Source: JAUIAI01 sp045106815 (lineage in GTDB: Bacteria > Pseudomonadota > Gammaproteobacteria > Burkholderiales > Burkholderiaceae_E). From it: a stretch of DNA of 64,000 nucleotides. Of this stretch, positions 33,845 through 42,248 are shown one piece after another. Each line of letters opens with the position of its first letter. The stretch's first letter is position 1. The notes beneath the pieces were generated by a model that saw only the letters and a list, made by a program, of their open reading frames with translations, did no database searches and was not told the origin of the DNA. Where the stretch lies: positions 32,417 through 96,416 of the forward strand of contig JBGCFG010000016.1 in assembly GCA_045106815.1 (NCBI GenBank). The letters run 5' to 3'. The position numbers were made by a program, and so were the translations under genes.

Positions 33845-35329
33845 GTGTCTGCTTTAGGTGCATACCTAGTGAATGACTTCGCTGATTCTGCCAATCTTCG
33901 GTTTGCTGGCCCCGGTCTTGATGCGCTCAGTTTGCGCGCGCGTGATGAGCTAGTGCGAACTGCTCATCCAGCGGCCGACTGGCTATTGGAGCATCATGAT
34001 GCTTCAGGCGCGCGGATCCTGGATGTTGTGATCGTTGGCGCCGGGCAGGGCGGACTGGCGATCGCCCATGCGTTGCGGCGGCAACGGGTGAATAATATTT
34101 TGTTGATCGATCAGGCACCAGCCGGGCAGGAGGGTGTCTGGGTGCAATATGCCCGCATGCCCACGCTCCGCTCGCCCAAGGAATTTACGGGGCCGGATCT
34201 CGGCGCGCCGTCTCTGACTTATCAGTCCTGGCACGAGGCGCTGTTTGGTGATCGTGACTGGCAGCGCCTGGACCGTATTCCCACCCAGCACTGGCATCAG
34301 TATTTGCAGTGGTTTCGTGAAGTGGTGGGCTTGAGCGTTCAAAATGACACGCGTCTGGTCTCTGTTTTACCAGCCCCGGATGAGCGGCTTGAATTAAAGC
34401 TGGCAGGCCCGTCTGGCGAGCGCACTGTCTTGACGCGCAAGCTCGTGTTAGCCACCGGCCAGGATGGCACCGGGCGCTGGGCAGTGCCACCAGTTTTTGC
34501 ACCGTTACCTGTCACTCAATGTGCGACGACCAATGCCGATATCGACTTTGAGTCTCTGCGTGGACGTGACGTCGTCGTGATCGGTCAAGGGGCTTCAGCG
34601 GCGGACAATGCAGCCGAAGCGCTTGAGGCCGGTGCCCGGTCTGTTCAGCTACTCGTCAGGCGTAAGCGTTTGCAGCGCATCCAACCCTATTTGTGGATGA
34701 CGTTTGATGGGTTCTTACGCCACATAGGTGATATGCCAGATGAATGGCGATGGCGTTTTCTGAATCACGCACTATCGCTTCGTGAAAGTATTCCGCAACC
34801 CACTTACGATCGAATGAGTTGTCATCCGCAGTTCAGCGTTCGGTGCAATACTGAGGTTGAGGTCGCCAAAATGAAGGGCTCTCGTGTGAGCCTGAGCACG
34901 GCTCAAGCTGAGATCGAAGCAGATTTCGTGATTCTGGGGACTGGGGTGGAGATCGACTTCACGGCCCGGCCGGAACTTGTGGCATTTGCTGATCAGATCG
35001 CGACGTGGGGCGACCGCTACACGCCGCCAGCGGGGCAGGCTAACCCGCATTTAGAGAAGTTTGCCTATCACGCGCCCGATGCGTCTTTTATGGAAAAGAC
35101 GCCGGGGTGCGCGCCTCACCTAAGTTTGATTCACGATTTCACCATCGGAACAACGATGAGTTTCGGCCCGTTTGGTTGTTCGATCAACGCGATGAACATC
35201 GCAGTGCCACGATTGGTCAACGGCCTGACGCGAGGCTTGTTTCACCAGGATATTGAGCGCTACTGGGCATCATTTGAAGCATATGACGAGCCGGTGTTCG
35301 AGCCAAGACCACATGATCAAGGCAACTAG
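33845..35329 (+). CDS. FAD/NAD(P)-binding flavoprotein oxidoreductase
   Basis: 494 residues (GTG start). A FAD-binding Rossmann motif (VVIVGAGQGGLAIAHALRRQ) begins near residue 60 after an N-terminal extension. A second dinucleotide motif (DVVVIGQGASAADNAAEALEAG) begins near residue 240, and VILGTGVEIDF closes the NAD domain. The sequence EGVWVQYARMPTLRSPKEFTGPDLG is typical of flavin N-hydroxylase/Baeyer-Villiger-like proteins of the lysine-N-hydroxylase class, though the family is not biochemically defined to my knowledge. It is divergent from the hydantoinase with 94 bases between, which suggests a role in the same pathway, for example oxidising the amino-acid product. panC starts 6 bases downstream. 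Confidence 0.75.
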   Translation: MSALGAYLVNDFADSANLRFAGPGLDALSLRARDELVRTAHPAADWLLEHHDASGARILDVVIVGAGQGGLAIAHALRRQRVNNILLIDQAPAGQEGVWVQYARMPTLRSPKEFTGPDLGAPSLTYQSWHEALFGDRDWQRLDRIPTQHWHQYLQWFREVVGLSVQNDTRLVSVLPAPDERLELKLAGPSGERTVLTRKLVLATGQDGTGRWAVPPVFAPLPVTQCATTNADIDFESLRGRDVVVIGQGASAADNAAEALEAGARSVQLLVRRKRLQRIQPYLWMTFDGFLRHIGDMPDEWRWRFLNHALSLRESIPQPTYDRMSCHPQFSVRCNTEVEVAKMKGSRVSLSTAQAEIEADFVILGTGVEIDFTARPELVAFADQIATWGDRYTPPAGQANPHLEKFAYHAPDASFMEKTPGCAPHLSLIHDFTIGTTMSFGPFGCSINAMNIAVPRLVNGLTRGLFHQDIERYWASFEAYDEPVFEPRPHDQGN

Positions 35330-35335
35330 ACACGC

Positions 35336-36181
35336 ATGAAGATAGTGACAACAGTAGACGAGCTTCGAGCGAGCCTGGCACCAGGGGAGGGATTTCTTGT
35401 GCCCACCATGGGGAATCTGCATCAAGGACATCTGTCGTTGATTGAACTGGCGCGGCGGCGCGCTGACCATGGTTTGCGTGGCAAGGTAGTGGCCAGCATA
35501 TTCGTGAACCGCCTGCAGTTTGCGCCGACTGAGGACTTTGATGAATACCCGAGAACGTTCGAGCGAGACTGTGAATTGCTTGAAGAGGCTGGTTGCGATG
35601 TGCTATTTGCCCCTGAAGAGTCCCAGCTCTACCCCGAACCACAGACCTATCAGGTGCTGCCTGATCCTGCCTTGGCCAGTCAACTGGAAGGCGCCAGCCG
35701 CCCGGGCTTTTTCACAGGTGTGTGTACCGTGGTGCTCAAGCTGTTCAATTGTGTGCAGCCGTCAGTTGCCGTGTTCGGCAAGAAAGACTATCAACAGTGG
35801 CAGGTTGTCAGGCGCATGACCGATCAGCTCGCCTTGCCGATTGAAATCGTTGCAGGAGAAACGGTGCGGGAACAAAGTGGCCTGGCAATGTCCTCGCGTA
35901 ATCACTACCTGTCCTCTAAAGAAAAGGAGCAAGCGGCTGCGCTCTACAGAGCGCTTTGTGAAGCGCGAGATTGCCTGGCAGCAGGGGAAGCTTCAGCGAA
36001 GGTATTGGAAGACGCGAATCAGTATCTGGCAAAGTCGCAGTGGCAACCCGATTACGTTGAGCTATGTTCGCGAAACAGCTTAATGCCGGTTGATGACTAC
36101 GAGCCTCATCGCGGGCAATGCGTGCTTGTGGCAGCGGCCCATCTTGGTGAGGTGAGGCTGATCGACAATCTGGAGCTATGA
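35336..36181 (+). CDS. panC: Pantothenate synthetase
   Basis: 281 residues, the normal length. Marks are the HxGH-class nucleotidyltransferase motif in VPTMGNLHQGHLSLI, SIFVNRLQFAPTEDFDEYPR, the ATP-binding stretch VFGKKDYQQWQVVRRM and the KMSKS-like MSSRNHYLS. It condenses pantoate with beta-alanine using ATP, an essential step towards coenzyme A. The usual partner panB is not adjacent. It starts 6 bases after the flavoprotein gene and is convergent with the HI0933-type gene. A dihydropyrimidinase/carbamoylase pathway can yield beta-alanine, the PanC co-substrate, so its position here may not be accidental. Confidence 0.95.
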   Translation: MKIVTTVDELRASLAPGEGFLVPTMGNLHQGHLSLIELARRRADHGLRGKVVASIFVNRLQFAPTEDFDEYPRTFERDCELLEEAGCDVLFAPEESQLYPEPQTYQVLPDPALASQLEGASRPGFFTGVCTVVLKLFNCVQPSVAVFGKKDYQQWQVVRRMTDQLALPIEIVAGETVREQSGLAMSSRNHYLSSKEKEQAAALYRALCEARDCLAAGEASAKVLEDANQYLAKSQWQPDYVELCSRNSLMPVDDYEPHRGQCVLVAAAHLGEVRLIDNLEL

Positions 36182-36211
36182 CTCGCACGCCGCGTATGGC
36201 TTGAGCATGGC

Positions 36212-37402
36212 CTACAGACTCTGGCCAGCCACCCAGCCGCTCGCCCATGCCCATTGAAAGTTATAGCCACCGAGCCATCCAGTCACATCGACAGCTTCGC
36301 CAATAAAGTAAAGCCCAGGCTGCTCATTAGCGGCCATTGATTTAGATGAAAGGGCTGCCGTGTCAATGCCCCCTGCGGTCACTTCCGCTTTGGCATAGCC
36401 TTCCGTCCCATTCGGCGCGAAGGCCCAGCGGGCGAGCTGGCTTGTGGCGTTGCGCAGTGGCTTGTCGGGCACGTTGGCCAACTCCTGGTGCGTCATTTTC
36501 CCCAGTTTAAGTTGATCGAGCAGCACATTAACGAGCCGCTTGGGCAGCTCGGCATTCAGCAAGCCATGCAGCGTCTGCCTGGGTTGCTCGCGTTTGGCTT
36601 TGACTAGCCAGTCCGGCTCAGCATCGGGGAAGAAGTCAATTATCACGGGAATGCCTGCCGACCAGTAAGACGAGATTTGCAAAATAGCCGGGCCTGATAG
36701 ACCTCTATGAGTAAAGAGCGCAGCTTCGCGGAAGGCAGTCTTTTCTACACTTGCGCACACGGGTGCGGCGACACCCGCAAGCCCATCGAAAAGATTAGTC
36801 TCTTTTTCAAGCGTCAACGGCACGAGTGCCGGGCGCGGAGAAATAACCGGCACACCGAACTGCTCCGCCACGTCATATGCAAATCCGCTCGCTCCAAGCT
36901 TGGGAATAGAAGGGCCACCGGTGGCAATAACCAGACTTGGCGCACGATAGCACTGACCTTCAACCCATATGCTGTACTGCTGGTCTGAATACGCAAGTTC
37001 TGAGGCCGGGTGGCCGAATAAAAAACTTACCTGTTCTGGCGGACACTCGTCGAGCAACATCTTCACAATTTGTTTGGCCGACCCATCGCAGAACAATTGG
37101 CCGAGCGTTTTCTCATGCCACTTGATCTGGTGCTTATCGACCAGCTTAATGAAGTCCCCAGGGGTGTAGCGCTTCAGGGCGCTCTTCGCAAAGTGCGGGT
37201 TCTGACTGAGGTAGGCGTCAGCAGTGGCGCCCGTGTTGGTGAAGTTGCACCGGCCACCGCCAGAAATAAGAATTTTGCGACCGGGTTCAGGGGCATGGTC
37301 GATGACAAGAATTTTTCGTCCGCGCTGTCCGGCTGCACCGGCACACATGAGCCCGGCACCGCCGGCGCCGAGGATGATCGCATCAAACACCTGGTCAGTC
37401 AT
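36212..37402 (-). CDS. NAD(P)/FAD-dependent oxidoreductase, HI0933/YhiN family
   Basis: 396 residues from the ATG at 37402, which overlaps the stop of the upstream gene as ATGA. Family signatures are AIILGAGGAGLMCAGAAGQRG, RKILISGGGRCNFTN, HTRGLSGPAILQISSYW-type text (here THRGLSGPAILQISS) and the C-terminal GEAVDVTGWLGGYNFQWAWASG. These flavoproteins are widespread and of unclear substrate. The gene is coupled to the TauE-type exporter upstream and convergent with panC. Confidence 0.9.
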   Translation of the reverse strand: MTDQVFDAIILGAGGAGLMCAGAAGQRGRKILVIDHAPEPGRKILISGGGRCNFTNTGATADAYLSQNPHFAKSALKRYTPGDFIKLVDKHQIKWHEKTLGQLFCDGSAKQIVKMLLDECPPEQVSFLFGHPASELAYSDQQYSIWVEGQCYRAPSLVIATGGPSIPKLGASGFAYDVAEQFGVPVISPRPALVPLTLEKETNLFDGLAGVAAPVCASVEKTAFREAALFTHRGLSGPAILQISSYWSAGIPVIIDFFPDAEPDWLVKAKREQPRQTLHGLLNAELPKRLVNVLLDQLKLGKMTHQELANVPDKPLRNATSQLARWAFAPNGTEGYAKAEVTAGGIDTAALSSKSMAANEQPGLYFIGEAVDVTGWLGGYNFQWAWASGWVAGQSL

Positions 37403-38166
37403 GCCGCCAATACAATGCGTGTCAGGCCAAACAACGCAAGGGTGATCAGCAGGCCCAGGCAGCTGCGTCGGTACACGGTTTCCATCCCCGGGCGGAACAA
37501 CCATTGGCCGATCAAGACGCCCAGGATGACAACAGGGGCCAGCACAAGACCACGTGTGAGCGCTTCCTGCGTTAGAACGCCAAAGGCGGTTTGATAGGCT
37601 GCAGCAATAAAGTTGCCAATAAACAAGTACATGACCAGTGACCCCCGTATTTGGCGGGCAGGCAGTTGCTGGGCAATGATGAATACTGCCACGACCATGC
37701 CGCCCAGGTTTGCGAGTCCTGCTGCAATACCGGCAATGAGCCCAGCGATAAAAGTCGCTCGTTTAGACGCCATCCAAGCCGGGCGCCAACTCGTCAATTG
37801 GGCCACGGCGAGCACTAAGATGAGTAGTTGAGCTACGAGTGTTGAGGTTGACGTCGCAATACTCGTCGTCGCTGCCAGGCCAAGTGGTATGCCAACTGCC
37901 TGACCCGCAGTCATACCCAGCACCAGTTTAATGTCCGCTTCCCGCAGACCACCGCGCAGCATCAGCAAACCCGCCACCACTTCTAGTAGCAGACATACCG
38001 GTATCAACAGAACCGGCGGCAAAATGAAAACCGCGATCGCCATAGTGACCGCAGAGAGCGCGAATCCGGAAAATCCCCTGACGATGCCCGCAACAAACAC
38101 AGCGGCAATCATAATAAGGGCCTGAGTAGGCGAAAGGCTGAGCCAGCCGGCAATCGATTCGAGCAT
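37399..38166 (-). CDS. TauE/SafE family membrane exporter (TSUP)
   Basis: 255 residues, hydrophobic throughout, with about eight helices and the repeated TSUP motif (MIAAVFVAGIVRGFSGFALS near the start; FIAGLIAGIAAGLANLGGMVVAVFI in the second half). Members move sulfite, sulfoacetate, thiosulfate or other organic anions. The Sox operon starts about 1.6 kb away but is separated from it by an M81 gene, so a link to sulfur export is possible but not shown. Its stop overlaps the HI0933-type start by 4 bases. Confidence 0.88.
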   Translation of the reverse strand: MLESIAGWLSLSPTQALIMIAAVFVAGIVRGFSGFALSAVTMAIAVFILPPVLLIPVCLLLEVVAGLLMLRGGLREADIKLVLGMTAGQAVGIPLGLAATTSIATSTSTLVAQLLILVLAVAQLTSWRPAWMASKRATFIAGLIAGIAAGLANLGGMVVAVFIIAQQLPARQIRGSLVMYLFIGNFIAAAYQTAFGVLTQEALTRGLVLAPVVILGVLIGQWLFRPGMETVYRRSCLGLLITLALFGLTRIVLAA

Positions 38167-38243
38167 GGGGCGCCATGCTAGCAGGCTGTGAGTATCAGAG
38201 CTTTCGTCAGCGGCGCGTCTTGTCCAGTACCGTGCAGCTGGGT

Positions 38244-39716
38244 CTAAATCTGATCGAGCGGGAAGATGGGGCGCCGCACGTTCTTGAAGGTGAGCGTGTC
38301 GTAGTCAGACGTACAAACCCCCGTGCCGGCGCAGTCAATGATGCTGCGTGCTAATTCACCCATGCCGGCTCGCCAATGCACACGGCTCTTGAGCATAACG
38401 TAGCGCTTTTTCAGCGGATCAATGCCGAGTGAGTGGAAGCACTCCAGGTCGTTGGGTTCTTGCTGGCGCGAAATCACCGCAATCTGGACGTGACCGGTAT
38501 CGAGTAGGGCGCTCGGGCCCATGTCCATTAGAACGCCTTTCGACATCGGCCCGCGGTTACGAAAGGTGCCATCGGTAAGCTTGCGCACGGTGCCACTGAC
38601 TGTCAACGGTTTGCCATGCTCACGAATTGAAGGCATTTCAAGCTTACCGCCCAACGACAGGTTGACGGCCGCCCCTTCGCCGGCCTGCATCATCTGCTGC
38701 ACTGAGGCTGGGTCATAGATCGCGAATGCAGCCACGTCATCCAGGCCTGCGCGCAGGATTGCGTCCAGTACCGTTGTCGTATCCATCGTGCCACCCGAGG
38801 CAGCGTTGTCATAGTGATCAAGCAACACCACCGGACCACTGTCAATGGTGGCGGCACGGGCAATCGATTGTTCGAGCGGCTCGATCTGATAGACCATATC
38901 GGCGCGGTGCGCCCACGCCTGGTCCAATAGCCCCTCGCAGTATTGCCTGGCCAAGGCCGGATTGTTGTCAGTGACGACCACGCTTGACAGACCCGCATGG
39001 CTAATGTCTGCATGCGGGAAACCGACGAACACCGTCGCGGCAATCGCGTCATTTTGCTCAAGTGCTATCGCCTGGGCTTGAAGTGATTTGTTCGGTTCAT
39101 CAAGACTTGACTGGCACATGACATGAGGCAGCATGGGCCGGTTATTCCATGCCATGGTGGGCTTGATGCGACCCTCAAGCATGTCAAGAATGGGTTTTCC
39201 GGCGCGCACACCGGTTTCAAACATGTCGACGTGAGGGTAGGTTTGGTAGCCGGCAATGACGGTTGCCTGGTCGACCAATGAAGGAAACAGATTGGTATGC
39301 ATGTCCATCGCGATACCAACCGGCACTTTGGCATCGACCTGACGGATGCGCCGCAAGAGTTCGCCCTCGCCATCGGGTAGCGACTGCGTCACCATCGCAC
39401 CGTGCAAATCGAGCAGTACGGCATCACAGCCGGCTGCAACAGCATCAATGATACGCGTGGAGATTTCCTCGAATGCGCTTGTCTCGACCGGGCCGCTAGG
39501 CCATGCCTCTGCCGCGATCGGCACCGTGTACTGAGCGCCGACGCGATCGGCCAGATCAATGAAGGCGCCAATCGCGGTGCCGGTGCCCCGATTGGCGTTG
39601 ATCGCGTCATCGCCGCTCAGTGGGCCGGCCCCGCTACGACCAAACCTCTCAATCGGTGTTGGCACCGGTGAGAAGGTATTGGTCTCGTGCTTCATCTGGG
39701 CAATCACAAGCTTCAT
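38244..39716 (-). CDS. M81 family metallopeptidase (MlrC-like)
   Basis: 490 residues with the MlrC N-terminus (KLVIAQMKHETNTFSPVPTPIERF), the metal-binding-type segments AVLLDLHGAMVTQ and IAMDMHTNLFPSLVD, and FKNVRRPIF at the end. The founding member cleaves linearised microcystin, but most relatives come from bacteria without that pathway and probably hydrolyse other small amides or peptides. It stands alone between the TauE gene and soxF. Confidence 0.88.
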   Translation of the reverse strand: MKLVIAQMKHETNTFSPVPTPIERFGRSGAGPLSGDDAINANRGTGTAIGAFIDLADRVGAQYTVPIAAEAWPSGPVETSAFEEISTRIIDAVAAGCDAVLLDLHGAMVTQSLPDGEGELLRRIRQVDAKVPVGIAMDMHTNLFPSLVDQATVIAGYQTYPHVDMFETGVRAGKPILDMLEGRIKPTMAWNNRPMLPHVMCQSSLDEPNKSLQAQAIALEQNDAIAATVFVGFPHADISHAGLSSVVVTDNNPALARQYCEGLLDQAWAHRADMVYQIEPLEQSIARAATIDSGPVVLLDHYDNAASGGTMDTTTVLDAILRAGLDDVAAFAIYDPASVQQMMQAGEGAAVNLSLGGKLEMPSIREHGKPLTVSGTVRKLTDGTFRNRGPMSKGVLMDMGPSALLDTGHVQIAVISRQQEPNDLECFHSLGIDPLKKRYVMLKSRVHWRAGMGELARSIIDCAGTGVCTSDYDTLTFKNVRRPIFPLDQI

Positions 39717-39761
39717 GGCTCACTCCGTTGGCTGTGTTGCCCGACTTGTCAGTCAGCTGTA

Positions 39762-41027
39762 TCAGCCAAATATGTCTTTGGTGATACCAGCATACCAGCC
39801 AAGGCTCTCTTCATAGGTTTGCTTACGAAGCGCGCGGTCTTCGCCGGTTTTCGAGATGAATCCATCGACCTTGGCGATTTTCTCGTCAGTGGCTTTGTAG
39901 GTAGCGCCCACTTTCACACCATCATTGGTGTCAATCAGAGACCAGCATGTGTTGGAGAATTTTGCCGGGAATACTTTGCTGCCGGTAAGCGCGCCGCGAA
40001 CAGCATTTGCGCAGACTTTAGCCTGTGAGTTTGCCGAATAGCCAGACTTGGGCATGTCGCCTTGATGAGCCGCATCACCTAAAACGTAGATGTCATCATT
40101 TTGACGGCTGCGCATATCTGCCGCATGTACAGGTGCCCAGCCTTTGTCATTGGTGACACCGGCCAACTCAGCAATCCGGCCCGCCTTCATCGCAGGAATG
40201 ATGTTGGCCACGTCGGCTTTGACAGTTTCGCCATCCAAGAAAATCTCGCCGGTGTCGGCATCGACACGCTGAACGCCGCCCGTAATTTCAGCCGGTAGCC
40301 ATTCGATCATCCCTTTGTAATGCTCTGACCAGCCTTCCTGAAAGAGTGCCTGCTTGGAAAACTTGGATTTGGGATCAAGCACCATGATCTTGGCGGTGGG
40401 GTTGGTTTTCTTGAGCGTATGGGCAATCATGCAGATCCGCTCATAGGGGCCGGGCGGGCAACGATACGGGTTAGGCGGTGCAACCATCGCAAAGACGCCG
40501 CCTTCACGCATGTTTTCGACCTGGGCCTTGAGCAGAGCTGTCTGAGTACCGCCCTTATAGGCATGGGGCATCTTGCTCTGTGCATTGACATCCCAGCCTG
40601 GCACGGAGTCATCAACAAAATCGATTCCCGGCGCAATGATGAGTTTGTCATAACCGATCTTTGCGCCGCCAGCCGTACTGACCATACGGGCATCCGTGTC
40701 AACACCGGTGGCCCAGTCGTGGACCACATTCACACCGAACTGACTCGCCATCATCTGGTAGCTATGGCCCAGGTCGTCCATCTCCTGAAATCCGCCGAGG
40801 TACAGATTAGAGAAGAAGCAGGTGTAATACACCCGTGATGGTTCGATCAGGGTGACGTCGACCGCCCCTTTACTGTCCTTCGCGATATAGCGGGCAGCGG
40901 TGCCACCTCCAGCCCCACCACCGATTACGACGACGCGAGGCTTGGCCTTGCCGATCACGGCAGGCGCTGCGAGCGTCAGTGTTGCACCGGCTGTTACACC
41001 TAAGAATGTTCTGCGATTGGTTTTCAT
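39762..41027 (-). CDS. soxF: SoxF / flavocytochrome c sulfide dehydrogenase flavoprotein subunit
   Basis: 421 residues with a Tat signal (NRRTFLGVTAGATLTLAAPA). The FAD domain begins VVVIGGGAGGGTAARYIAK, and redox-active cysteines lie in VYYTCFFSNLYLGG and NTCWSL, as in FccB. GDAAHQGDMPKSGYSANSQAKVCA binds the flavin. It oxidises sulfide or sulfane sulfur in the periplasm, passing electrons to the cytochrome SoxE encoded 17 bases upstream. Last gene of the Sox operon. Confidence 0.92.
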   Translation of the reverse strand: MKTNRRTFLGVTAGATLTLAAPAVIGKAKPRVVVIGGGAGGGTAARYIAKDSKGAVDVTLIEPSRVYYTCFFSNLYLGGFQEMDDLGHSYQMMASQFGVNVVHDWATGVDTDARMVSTAGGAKIGYDKLIIAPGIDFVDDSVPGWDVNAQSKMPHAYKGGTQTALLKAQVENMREGGVFAMVAPPNPYRCPPGPYERICMIAHTLKKTNPTAKIMVLDPKSKFSKQALFQEGWSEHYKGMIEWLPAEITGGVQRVDADTGEIFLDGETVKADVANIIPAMKAGRIAELAGVTNDKGWAPVHAADMRSRQNDDIYVLGDAAHQGDMPKSGYSANSQAKVCANAVRGALTGSKVFPAKFSNTCWSLIDTNDGVKVGATYKATDEKIAKVDGFISKTGEDRALRKQTYEESLGWYAGITKDIFG

Positions 41028-41044
41028 ACCGTCTCCCCTCAGGT

Positions 41045-41728
41045 TTATTTGAGATTTTTAAAGTAGGCTGCAAGTGAAGCGATTTCTTCAGGACCGAGCG
41101 CGCCGGCAATCGAGCGCATCACGGGGTTTTCTCGAACTTTTTTCTTGTAGGCATGCATCACCCGGACAAACCTGTCTGACTGCCAGCCAGTGATAGACGG
41201 TATGCCTTGCTGAGACCCATCCGCCTGGTGACAGGTCAGGCATTCACTGCCCAGATACTCACCGTACTCAGCATCGCCCTTGATCGCGAGCGTCTCAGCG
41301 GAGACTGGTGGATCGTCGATTGTGCTAATAGCGGGGTTGTCGGTACTGGCCGCAGCGATGTATTCAATGAGCAATTGTCGGTTTGCAGAAGCGTCAACGC
41401 CCGGGAAATTCATCTTGTTGCCGGGAATCATTTTGGCTGGCGCTGTTAGAAATTGGTCAAGCGCCTCCGGCGTCCAGCGCAGTCCGTTGGCGCCGGCTGT
41501 TTTCATGGCCTCTGAATACTCGAAGCCATTAGCCTTACCTGCGATCCGTCCGATCAGGCCGTGCAATGAAGGCCCGAGAGCGCCATGCTCGTTGGAATTG
41601 ATACTGTGGCAGCCCTGGCAGGCCAAAAACAGTTTGGCACCGGGTGTGGCAGCGAGAGAGATCGAGCCCGTGACGGCGCCCAATCCCAGGGCGCTTATGA
41701 GGAGTAGGCATCGGGTAAAGAAACGCAT
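41045..41728 (-). CDS. soxE: SoxE-type diheme c cytochrome
   Basis: 227 residues from the ATG at 41728 (GGAG upstream), with a signal peptide MRFFTRCLLLISALGLGAVTG. Two CxxCH hemes are present: Cys37-Cys40-His41 (LACQGCHS) followed by the methionine loop GNKMNFPGV, and SECLTCHQ in the C-terminal half. It is the electron acceptor of SoxF and equals FccA of sulfide dehydrogenase. It starts 4 bases after the HbpS-like gene, so translation is probably coupled. Confidence 0.88.
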   Translation of the reverse strand: MRFFTRCLLLISALGLGAVTGSISLAATPGAKLFLACQGCHSINSNEHGALGPSLHGLIGRIAGKANGFEYSEAMKTAGANGLRWTPEALDQFLTAPAKMIPGNKMNFPGVDASANRQLLIEYIAAASTDNPAISTIDDPPVSAETLAIKGDAEYGEYLGSECLTCHQADGSQQGIPSITGWQSDRFVRVMHAYKKKVRENPVMRSIAGALGPEEIASLAAYFKNLK

Positions 41729-41732
41729 TGAC

Positions 41733-42248
41733 TTAAAACTCCAGATCTTCAGCAATGACATCAATCCCTGCGTGCGCGCAGGCTTCATCGGCTTCTCCGC
41801 CAGGGGCGCCGGAAACGCCAATCGCGCCCACCAATGACCCTGCTGCTGTTACCGGTAGGCCACCCCCGTTCACCATGACCCGATCAACGAATCGAATACC
41901 GCTCTCGGCCTGTCCAGCTCGCGTTGCTTTACCTATTTCTGTCGTCGATTGTTTAAAGCTGGCTGATGTCCAGGCCTTGTTTTGCGCAACGGTGACGGTG
42001 TGCGAGCCCGCAAACCGGTCACGTAAAAAGACTTGCAAACCGCCGCTGCGATCTACAATCGCCACTGCCACCTGATAGCCCTGGTCGCGGCAATGCTGAA
42101 GCGCTGCCTCTGCGGCCTTGAGTGCTGTCTCGGGGGACATTTGTTTAAACTCAATCAGCGCAGGGGTCTCAGCGTGAGACACGACGGGGGCCAGCGTTAG
42201 CGCGGAGATGAACGAGAGCGACGAGAGTGTGATCGCAGGATGCTTCAT
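41733..42248 (-). CDS. GlcG/HbpS-like heme-binding family protein (DUF336), exported
   Basis: 171 residues with a signal peptide ending SHA-ET. The mature part is the GlcG/HbpS domain: MSPETALKAAEAALQHCRDQGYQVAVAIVDRSGGLQVFLRDRFAGSHTVTVAQNKAWTS cut by family features, and GGGLPVTAAGSLVGAIGVSGAPGGEADEACA at the end. Some relatives bind heme or sense redox state. It overlaps the soxB stop by one base (TGATG) and precedes soxE, so it is firmly inside the Sox operon. A role in cytochrome maturation or heme handling for Sox is a guess. Confidence 0.87.
   Translation of the reverse strand: MKHPAITLSSLSFISALTLAPVVSHAETPALIEFKQMSPETALKAAEAALQHCRDQGYQVAVAIVDRSGGLQVFLRDRFAGSHTVTVAQNKAWTSASFKQSTTEIGKATRAGQAESGIRFVDRVMVNGGGLPVTAAGSLVGAIGVSGAPGGEADEACAHAGIDVIAEDLEF

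Noticed and set aside
39717..39761. Inverted repeat GGCTG...CAGCC between soxF and the M81 gene
   Set aside because: The arms are seven bases with a loop of about 28; not convincing as a terminator.
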